From assembly GCF_003584645.1 (NCBI RefSeq), contig NZ_AP017928.1:4478833-4542832 (forward strand): a DNA stretch of 64,000 bases. The letters are read 5' to 3'. Origin of the DNA: Methylocaldum marinum (lineage in GTDB: Bacteria; Pseudomonadota; Gammaproteobacteria; Methylococcales; Methylococcaceae). Positions 39,497-48,800 of the stretch are shown here, piece by piece. Position 1 is the stretch's first letter; every line of letters starts with the position of its first letter. Under the pieces are notes generated by a model. The model worked only from the letters and a program-made list of their open reading frames with translations. It was not told where the DNA came from and made no database searches. Made by a program: the position numbers and the translations under genes.

Positions 39497-41347
39497 TCAC
39501 GCGTGTCCCCCTCCCGTTTTCGTGATCGAAGAGCCGACATAGGCTATGACGAATTCTTCCCGGCGCACCGTCCGAACTGCGGCCGTTCGGCCGCTGTCCC
39601 GATGGAGGATGTGGATCAGACCGTTTTCGCCGATCGCCTGGACTTCGTAAGCCTTGGGCGAGCCGTTCATGCCGAGGCCGAGGAACTTGGCCGCCGCTTC
39701 CTTGGCGCACCAGATGCGCGTCGCCCATTCGTCGGAGTCCCCGCCCAGAATGCCGAACAGCGATCGCTCCGACTCGCCGGCCATGGTTTCCACGAAACTC
39801 GACTGGCGCGGGCGGATCGGTTCAATGTCCACGCCCACGGCTCCGGCATGAGCGATGGCGATGGCGCGGTTGTCGCTATGGCTGATGCTGATCTGAGGCA
39901 GCTGCGTCGCATCCGCGCTCGTCGCCACCTCGGGCCGGCCCTGCTCGCCGTTGCGAACGATCAGGGCGGCCGGGTGCAGCATCTCTTCCGTCCCGGACTG
40001 CCGGGCCAGCCAGTCGCGCACCGCATCCTTGGCGGCTATGCGTCCCAGCAGCCAATGCTTCTGGCCGGGCGTATTCGAACCCAGGTCCGTAAAGGCATGC
40101 ATTTCGTCCAGATGGAGGCAGAAGCGCGCCAGCAGCCCGGTGTCGAAGCCGGCGATATCTTCGCTCGAAATCATGCGGCAGCTGGCGGAAGGCGGGAGCG
40201 ACGGCAAGTCGAGCGCGTGGCTGAGCAAATAGCGGGTCGGCAGCCGGCGAAAATTCAATAAGCGCTTCTCCCAGCGAAACTTCCAGTCGGTCCAGTCCTT
40301 GATCCGCATCCAGACCGCGCCGGCGCCGTCCTGAATCTCGACGTCGGCGACCAGGAGCTTGCCTTCGTCGCGGGTGATTTCGATCAGTACCGGGCACTGT
40401 GTTCCCGGGGCCGGGGTCGGCCGGTACAGTTCGAGCTTGCCGATGCTGATGGGGAAAACGTAACGCTCCCGTTGCATGGCCCAAATCCCGATCAACTGTC
40501 CGACGGCGTCGAGCAATGCCGGTTCGGTCAGAAACTGGGGCTCGCGTATCGAGCGGAACATGATTTCGGGCGCCTTGACCAGCAATTCTCCGGCGGCGCC
40601 CCGGTCTCCCAGCACGATCCGGCCGACCAGACTTTGATAGACCGGCCCGTGGAACAAATGGCGATCCCGGTAGATTTCCTCGGTAGTCCGCGGATACAAA
40701 TAGGCGTCGGCCAATTCCGTGAAGTGCAGCTCGAGATCGAGACGATAGTGGGGCGCGAACAGGACCCGGGCCTGGATCGCCGGGGCTGCGTGGTTCTCGA
40801 CATGGATGGCGGCTGCGATATGGGCGGTGTTGCGTGCACCGTCCCATTGTTCGACCTGGGCCGTGATCCGCAGGCGCAGGCGATCGGTGTCGGCCAGCTC
40901 GATCCAGCGTGTGGCCTTGACTTCCTCGAAGCCGATCAGCCCATGTCCGGGCGCGAGGCAGGCGGCTGCCTCGGCCAGGATTTCGAGGCTGAGGGTCATG
41001 GGAACCACCGGCAGGCAGGCGAACAGCGGCTTGACGCCGGGGGCGTGGACGAAGGCGTGGTCCGCCAGATGCAAATCCTCGTCGAGGGTCAACCAGCGCT
41101 CCACGGCAATCGACTGGCCCGGCGCATGCTCGAGTATGCGCCCGATGAAAGGCAGTACGGGCTGGCCGCCCGGTTCCTCGTTCGGCGCGGCCCGTTCCGG
41201 TGCCGCCGAGGGCGGAGCGGGCGAGTCGCCCGGTCCGGCCGGCAAGGGTTCACCGGGCTCGAGTTCCCTCAGTGCTTCCACCTCGAAAACCCGCCCGATC
41301 AAGGGCAGAATTTCGTTTTCCGCTGCGCGGCTCGATAGTTCCTTCAT
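39497..41347 (-). CDS. dehydratase / 4'-phosphopantetheinyl transferase fusion protein
   Basis: A 616-residue fusion. Residues about 60-390 form a polyketide dehydratase-type double hotdog: catalytic His in LHLADHAFVHAPG and Asp in EPALLDAVGQLIG, with VMP-like VVPMTLSLEILAEAAA. The C-terminal domain (about 470-605) is a Sfp/AcpS-type transferase: ISISHSDNRAIAIAHAGAVG, VDIEPIRPRQSSF and WATRIWCAKEAAAKFLGLG, giving the metal-binding D-x-E and KEAxxK motifs. The PPTase would activate the ACP of the type I PKS and the DH would complete its reducing cycle, since the PKS lacks a DH. The N-terminal 55 residues are Pro/Glu-rich linker. Confidence 0.88.
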   Translation of the reverse strand: MKELSSRAAENEILPLIGRVFEVEALRELEPGEPLPAGPGDSPAPPSAAPERAAPNEEPGGQPVLPFIGRILEHAPGQSIAVERWLTLDEDLHLADHAFVHAPGVKPLFACLPVVPMTLSLEILAEAAACLAPGHGLIGFEEVKATRWIELADTDRLRLRITAQVEQWDGARNTAHIAAAIHVENHAAPAIQARVLFAPHYRLDLELHFTELADAYLYPRTTEEIYRDRHLFHGPVYQSLVGRIVLGDRGAAGELLVKAPEIMFRSIREPQFLTEPALLDAVGQLIGIWAMQRERYVFPISIGKLELYRPTPAPGTQCPVLIEITRDEGKLLVADVEIQDGAGAVWMRIKDWTDWKFRWEKRLLNFRRLPTRYLLSHALDLPSLPPSASCRMISSEDIAGFDTGLLARFCLHLDEMHAFTDLGSNTPGQKHWLLGRIAAKDAVRDWLARQSGTEEMLHPAALIVRNGEQGRPEVATSADATQLPQISISHSDNRAIAIAHAGAVGVDIEPIRPRQSSFVETMAGESERSLFGILGGDSDEWATRIWCAKEAAAKFLGLGMNGSPKAYEVQAIGENGLIHILHRDSGRTAAVRTVRREEFVIAYVGSSITKTGGGHA

Positions 41348-41531
41348 CAGAGCACCTTGCTGGTCTGAAATCCCCCCTCGGGGGATAGGTTCTACACAAC
41401 CGCGCGATACGCGGTTTTCCTTTTGGCAGTCTCTCCGTTCGCGAGGAGAACGGTTCGATCGCGAACGGTCGCTTGAGTCGCAGTTCTCACGCCGGCCGAT
41501 CCTCGATCGGCTGCCGCGGACTCAAGCAGGA

Positions 41532-42758
41532 TCAGATCTTCTCCAGGACGAGGCCGGTGATGGTGAGTCCCGGTCCGAAACCCAGACAGACCACGCGCCG
41601 CCCGCGGGGGATCGATTTTTCCTCCAGGATGGCTTTCAGGATATGCGGCACCGTCGCCGACGACATATTGCCGTTCTCGCGGAACACCTCCTTGCTGATC
41701 GCAACCTGATCCTCCCGCAGGCCCAGTTCGTCCTGGATGTGCTCCACGATTTTCGGCCCGCCCGGATGTATGGCGAAGGTCAGTTCGTCCTTTTGCGTCT
41801 GGAAATCGATGTCCAGCCTGCGCAGCAGGGAGTCGACGAAAGACCGGACATGCTTCTTGAGGACCACGGGCACCATGACGGACAAGGTCATGTGGAACTG
41901 GTGGGATCCCGGCACCCAGGTCATGTCCTCGGCCGAATCCGGCAGGAGATGCTCGTTGAACGCCAGGATCCGGAACCCCGGAAGCCTTTTTTCGCGCGCC
42001 ACCGGTTCGGGATACATCGAGTAGCGGATGAAGCCGTCCGCGAACAAGGTCATGGTGATGATGTTCTCGGCGCGGAAGTCCTCGATATTGTGGTGGGTCG
42101 ATAGCAATTCGGTATGGATGATGTCGACCCGCTCCTTGGGGGGCGTCACCGCGCATTGCGACGACGATAGAAAGCCGTGCGCCATCTTGATCGCGGGGAA
42201 GGCGCCGTAGCAGCCCATGTGATAGCTGTGAGTGACCGTGGTCCCGAACCACTCCTTGCTCGCCACCATGCGTTCCACCGGGCTGGGCGCCAGGTATCCG
42301 GAACAGGTGACGTGGATAACGTCGTCCGGCGCCTGGGCTCCGTCTTCGTACATCCGGCTCAGGCATCCGCCGACCACCTTGCCGTAGCTTTCGTGCCGTG
42401 ACTTGAGATCGACGCCCCTGGGGTCGCTTTTATCCTTGAAAAGCTGCAGGTACTCGAATTCCGGCTCGGCCAGCGCAAACTCGCCGTCCGTGAAGCGGAT
42501 ATCGGTGAGGCGGGGAAAGAACACCAATTGCCGGCGCTTGATATGGTTCGGGGAAAGCGCGTATTTGTCGAATTTCTCTTTCACTTCCCTGTGAACTCGA
42601 CGGAAGCCTTCCTTGTCGTTGATGCCGTTGTTCAGGCAATAGGCCTTGGCGAAACCGAAGGCCGACAGTTCGAGAGTGATGCGTTGCGGAACGGGCTTGG
42701 TCACCCTTACCGGCGTGAAATCCGCCAATACCGCGTTGTGTAGATTTGCCATTTCCAT
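41532..42758 (-). CDS. type III polyketide synthase (chalcone/alkylresorcinol synthase-like)
   Basis: A 408-residue thiolase-fold enzyme with the full Cys-His-Asn triad: THSYHMGCYGAFPAIKMAHG (Cys about 180), TFAIHPGGPKIVEHIQDELG (His) and FRENGNMSSATVPHILKAIL (Asn), and the terminal CLGFGPGLTITGLVLEKI. In bacterial alkylresorcinol and alkylpyrone systems such an enzyme extends a long acyl starter delivered by a type I synthase and cyclises it. It follows the type I PKS by 60 bp. The start is ATG 42758; a second ATG two codons later is equally usable. Confidence 0.93.
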   Translation of the reverse strand: MEMANLHNAVLADFTPVRVTKPVPQRITLELSAFGFAKAYCLNNGINDKEGFRRVHREVKEKFDKYALSPNHIKRRQLVFFPRLTDIRFTDGEFALAEPEFEYLQLFKDKSDPRGVDLKSRHESYGKVVGGCLSRMYEDGAQAPDDVIHVTCSGYLAPSPVERMVASKEWFGTTVTHSYHMGCYGAFPAIKMAHGFLSSSQCAVTPPKERVDIIHTELLSTHHNIEDFRAENIITMTLFADGFIRYSMYPEPVAREKRLPGFRILAFNEHLLPDSAEDMTWVPGSHQFHMTLSVMVPVVLKKHVRSFVDSLLRRLDIDFQTQKDELTFAIHPGGPKIVEHIQDELGLREDQVAISKEVFRENGNMSSATVPHILKAILEEKSIPRGRRVVCLGFGPGLTITGLVLEKI

Positions 42759-42818
42759 ATGCTCCGTTAGCTCCTTGTCGGGTTCAGTAGGGAATTGGGT
42801 CGGGCGGCCGCTGGTGAA

Positions 42819-45800
42819 TCATGCGACCGCCGGTTCCAGGTCGATTGAATCGATCGCGGGCCGCACGCTTTTGTCGCTCGGCGAGGAACGGCCGATTCCG
42901 GCAATGGCCTCCACGCTCGCGGTGATTACCAGCTCCGGCTCTTGCCGGTCGCGCCGCTCCAACACTTCCAGGCATTTCCGGACTCCGGTTTCCACCGGGA
43001 TCGGGCGGATATTGCGGGAGGCATAGAGCTTGCGCAACTCGTCGTTGACCATGCCGGAGTCCCAGGGACCCCAGTTGATCGAAACCGTGTGCACGTTCGG
43101 CCATTCCACGGTCAGCCGGTCGGCCAGCTTGTTCAAGACCTCGTTGGCCGCGCTGTAATCGCATTGGCCCACGTTGCCGAACCGGCCGGCCACCGAGGAA
43201 AAGAACACCAGGAATTTCAGCTTCGCCGGGTCGAGCTTCCGGGCCAGGGTCAGCGCCGGAATGACCTTGGTGTCATAAACCGCGTCGAAGGATTCCGCCG
43301 TTTTGGCCCGGATCAGCTTGTCGTCGATGATGCCGGCACCGTGGAGCACGCCGTCGATTCGCCCCCAGCGCGCATAGACGTCTTCGATCATTCGACCGAA
43401 GGCGGCGGCATCGCGCACGTCCAAAGCGTGATAATCGACTTCGCCGCCGGCTTCCCTGAACGCAGCCAGGTTCGAGCGGATCTGCCGCTCCTTGAGGATG
43501 CGTCTGAGTACGGTTTCGACCTCGGCGGGTTTGACTTTGCCGCTCTCGCGCCTCATCTCGCCGATCAGGAATTGCCGCAGGGCATCCGGGTCGGCGATGT
43601 CGCGGGTGGTCGGCGATTCCGGCTCCGGCGTCGGACTGCGGCCCACCACGGCCAGCCGCAAGCGCCGATTTCGCGCCAGGCCTTTGAGGATGTCGGCAGT
43701 GATGCCGTAGGCTCCGCCCGTGACCAGAACGACGGCGCCGGGATCCAGCTCCAGTTCCGGCCGTATGGTGCCGGGGTCCTGGCGCTGCTGCAGATCGAGC
43801 CGCCAGCGCCCGTCGTTGTTGTAGCCAATCTCCAGGGTGGGATCGCCCGAGCGGAGTTCGGCCACGACCTTTTCGACCCGCTCGCGGGTCGAAAGGCCCG
43901 GATCGAGATCAATGCACTTGACCTTCAGATGCGGCCATTCGCGGTAGGCGCACTTGGCGACCCCGAGGACGCCGGCCGGTTCCGCCCGGAACAGCCGGGA
44001 CCGTTTCAGGCCGAATTGTCCGTCCAGCGAAGTCAGATTGATCAGCCAACCGCCGCCGGGGGCTTCCTTGAAATTCTGTTCCAGCGCTTTCAGGCTCAGA
44101 AACAGCGCCCTCGCTTCCGGCAGCGGATCGTTCCCGGTACCTTCCGGCGTTTCCGCGCTCAACAGGTTGATCAGGCCGCCCAGCGGTTTGCCGGTGGCTT
44201 TGAGCTGCTCGGACAGGCCATCCAGGCCCCGGGTCGAAGACAGGTTCACTTCGAAAAGCTCGTCGTCCACGGCTCGGGTTTGCCGACCCGGAACCAGCAG
44301 CCGGGTGACATGGCCGAGTCCGTTCAGCGCCGCGCGCAGTGCCTCGCCGAGCTCGGAAGGATATCCCAGCAGCAGCATGATCGACGGCGTGGCCGGCGTG
44401 ATCGCCGCGGTTCCTTGCAGCGGGGCGGGAACCGGCTTCAGAACGTAACAATCCACAGGGTCCGGTTGTTCCGCGTACGCCTTGGACTCCACCACCTCAA
44501 CCGGCGAGATCGATGGTGGAGTCTGCGATTTTTTTGGCGAATCGGCGCCTCCTTCCGCTGGTTTCGGTTCCCGCAGCCGGTCGTACCAGGCGATGATTTC
44601 GTTCAGGGTCTTGAGGCCCGACAGTTCTTCCAGCACAGTCTCCTCGTCACGTCCCTCGAGAAGGTTGTGGTGGTCTTTCAGCGCGCTGAAGACCTCGATT
44701 CGCTTGATCGAATCGATACCCAGATCAGCCTCCATATGGGCGTTGAGATCGAGCATGTCTTCCGGGTAACCGGTGCGCTCGGATACCGAGCGGAGCAGGT
44801 CGGCCTTGAACTGCTCGGTGGGTGCCAGGGAACTGCCGCTGCCTGCCGGAGCCTTGGCCACGGCTTGCGGCGCGGGGCCGGTGCTGCCGTTGGGTTTGGT
44901 TGCTGCCGGGCCGCCGCTGCGGACGGCGGGCGTCGGGATTACGGAACGCGGGCGTTCCCCGGCCGCTTCGTACGGCGATCCGGTGCGCAGCTGTAGCGGC
45001 AAGACCGGTGCCGGTGGCACGCTGTTCAGGACTGCTCCGCCGGAGGCGGCCGCGGTGGCGACCGCTTGGGGCTCCGCCGCTGAGGCTTCCATCGAGGCAG
45101 CCGTCCACTGTTCCGCCGAACCGGGCGCGTTCGCCAGGTTGGCGTGCAGAAAATCGAGGAAGGAGCATAAGGTTCTTTGCTGTTCGCGCTGCAGATCGAT
45201 CAGTTGCGCCACACAGTTTTGAATCAACGAGAATCTGGGGTCCGGCGCCGTTGGGCCCGCGCCCGTGGGCGGCCCCATCCCGGGCTTCGCGGAGTTGGAT
45301 GCTTCTGGGTTCATCACGGAATACCTCCTTGTGTTGCTTGGAAAATCTTGGACCAGTGCCAAAGGTGGGCGCGTGCTCGTACCCTGAGCCGCCGCCCCTT
45401 CGCTGGAAACCGCCGAGGGCTTCGTTGCCGTCGGCAAGGGTACGACATTCTTCGACGTTTCCGCGGGCTCGCGCCAGGGCACCGCCCGGCCGCCGTTGAC
45501 GCGCCAGATCAAGGGCCCGGGATTGGCTTTCGCCCGAGCCCGGGCGAACAATTCCGCGGTCGGAAGGCCTTTCAGGCCGCGGCGTTTGAACCAGGCTTCG
45601 AAGCGAACCGGAACGCCCAGTGCAAACAATTGCGTCAGAACATGCGAGAGTTGCAGCCAGCCGGCCCGCCCCGGTGCGTCGAGACCCAGGGCGGTGTGCG
45701 GCCGGTCGGCCAGGATACGGTCGACGAGACCGCTCAGCACCAGACCTGGACCGATCTCCAGAAAAATCCGGGCGCCCGCATCGTAGAGGCGGTTGACTTC

Positions 45801-48800
45801 GTCCACGAAGCGCACCGGCTCGGCCAGATGGCGGGCGAGCAGGGCACGGATTTCGGCGGGGCCGTGCGGATAACGATCCGCCGTCGTATTGCTGAAGATC
45901 GGGAACTCAGGAGGTCGGAATTCGATCTTGGACAACTCCGCGGCGAGCAGGGTGCTCGCATCGGCCATCGCGGAGCAATGGAAGGCCCCTCTGACCGCCA
46001 GCTTGGTTGTACGCAAAGAGGCCTTGGCGAATACCGCCAGCGCCGCGTCCATGGCATCGGCCGGGCCGGCGACGATGGTCTGGTCGGGCGCGTTCAGATT
46101 GGCGACGCTCACGGCCAGCCCGTGCTCGGCGATCAAGGCTTCGACCCGTGCGCCGTCGGCGTCCACGGCGGCCATCGTGCCGCGAGAGTTCTGTCCTGCT
46201 TCGGCGGCAATGCGTCCGCGAATTTCCGAGAGCCGGATCAGATCATCGCGATCGAGCGCGCCGGCGGCGCAGAGGGCGACATATTCGCCGTAGCTGTGGC
46301 CCGCCGCGAAAGCGGGGCGAATGCCATAGGCCTCGAGTATTTCGAATGCCGCGAGCTCCACGGCGCCGAGCGCCGGCTGGGCGATCTGCGTTGCGTTCAG
46401 GGCGCTTTGCTGCTTTTCCCGTTCCTCGTCACTGAACGCAGGCAGCGGATAGATGAACCGGGACAGCGGCTGGGGCAGTCGCTCCGCCAAAAGAACATCG
46501 GCCCGCTCGAAGACGCGGTGCAGCTCGGGCAGAGTCGCGACCAGATCGCGCAGCATGTTGATCTTTTGCGATCCCTGGCCCGGGAAGACGAAGCACAGGG
46601 CACCCGCCGCGGCGTCCGATTCCCGGTAGTAGACGCCTTGCGGGTACCTGATCTCGGTTTTGGTGCCATCACGCAAGTCGCGCAGAACCCAGTCGAGCTT
46701 CTGCTTGAGATCGGCGACCGAGGTGGCGATCAGGGCCAGTCGGCTGGCGGGGAGGCTGTCGCCGTCTCGTGCCTGACGCTGCTCCGTTTGCAGTGAATAC
46801 GCCAGTTGCGCGAGATCGAGATGCTCCGGATATTCGAGACCCTGCTGCAGGCGCTCCACCGCCTGAACGATGTGGGAACGAGTCGGTCCAAAAAAGAGGA
46901 AGGGCTCGGCATCCCGGGGACTGAGATCGATCGCATCGGCGTCCCGGTAGTCGCCGCCGTACTCTTCCAGTACGGCATGGAAGTTGGTGCCGCCGAAACC
47001 GAAGGCGCTTACTCCGCAACGGCGCGGATGTGCGTCGTCGCGAGCGAACCACGGCCGCGTTTCGGTATTGATATAAAAGGGACTATGGGTGAAATCGACG
47101 CGCGAATTCGGCGTTTCGACACCGAGGGTCGGTGGCAGAACGCGGTGTTTGAGAGCCAGGGCGGCCTTGATCATTCCCGCGAAACCGGCGCTGACCTTGG
47201 TATGCCCTATCATCGATTTCACCGAGCCGACGGCGCAGGATTGGGGGGCCGGATTGCATTCGCCGAAGGCGGTGTTGATGGACTCGATCTCCGACTTGTC
47301 GCCGACTGCGGTACCGGTGCCGTGCGCCTCGATCAAGCCCACCGTCGACGGATCCACCCCGGCATCCTCATAGGCGCGGCGCAATGCCCGTACCTGGCCT
47401 TGCGGATGAGGCGCGGTCAGGCTGCGATTGCGCCCGTCGCTGGACGCGCCGATGCCCTTGATGACCGCATAGATTCGATCGCCGTCGCGTTCGGCCTCGC
47501 TCAGGCGTTTGAGCACCAATGCCGCGACCCCTTCGCCGATCGCGATGCCGTCGGCATTGTCGTCGAACGGCCGGCAGCGTCCGCGGGGCGAAAGCGCGTG
47601 GGTCTGGGCGAAAGCCATGAAGGCCACGGCGTTGTTGGTGCCGTCGATGGAACCCACCAGCGCCACGTCCGCGTCGCCGTTCCGAAGCTGCTTGATGGCC
47701 ACGTCCAGCGCCGCGAGCGAAGAGGCGCAGGCGGCGTCGACCGCGAAATTGGTGCCCCCGAGATCCAGCCGGTTGGCCACCCGTCCCGCCACCACGTTAC
47801 CGAGGAAGCCCGGGAACGAGTCCTCGGTCCAGTTGGGAAGCGCGTGCTCGTAAAGGGTTTGCATGATGTGCTTCCGGGTCGTCTCGGACAAGCCGGGAAC
47901 CTTGGGAAGGTAATGAGCGAGCAGGGTGCGGAAGATATAGATCGTACCGAGGTCGTTCATGCCTCCGGAAGCGAAGATCGCCGAGGTTCGCTCCCTCGGA
48001 AAAGGGCGGCGGTCGAGCCCGGCGTCCTCGAGGGCGCGCTTCGCCACGTCCAGGGCCAGGAGCTGCATCGGCTCGATGGAGCGCAGGGAAGCCGGTGGAA
48101 TACCGAAGACCGTGGGGTCGAACGGCACATCGTCGAGGAAGCCGCCCCATTTCGAGTAGATCTTGTCCGGCGTTCCCCGCTTGGGATCGAAGAAATCCGC
48201 CGGGCGCCAACGATCGTCGCTGACCTCCCGAATGGTGTCCACCCGCCGCAGGATGTTCTGCCAGTAACTGCGCACGTCGCTCGCTCCGGGGAGCAGGCAG
48301 GCCATGCCGATGATGGCGATGTCCTCCCGGTTCGCCGGCCGTGTCCAGCGTTTCGGCTCCGGTTTCGGCGAGGCGCCCGCAAGCAGTTCCTGGCTCCCGG
48401 CCGAGACCGCGGCGTGAAGCTGGGCGACGGTCAGCGTGTTGTTTCTCAGTCGTGCAACTTCGCCGAGCATGTACATGCCTTCGCGTCGCTGGGTCTGGAC
48501 ATTGACCTTGACATAGCGGTCGCCGTCGTCCGCAAGCGCGGGCTGGTTCTTGTGAGCGATGCCTTTGGATGCGATGCGCAAGCGGCCGATGTTGAGCAGT
48601 TCCAGAACCTTCAAAGTGCGTTCTTCGGATTCCAGGGCCATTTGCAGTTCGCGCCGGGTTCGGTTGAATTCGTCGCAGAACTCGGTCTTGGCGCAACGGG
48701 TATAGACGCCCACGCCGGATTGGAGCAAGGCGGTTTCCCGACAGGCGACCGCCTGGGCCTGGAATTCGTTCACGATCGCTCCGGTACGCACGATTTCTTC

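Noticed and set aside
42942..44996. A 684-codon open frame antisense to the KR/ACP part of the PKS
   Set aside because: The composition mirrors the PKS codons; the KR motifs on the other strand are unequivocal.
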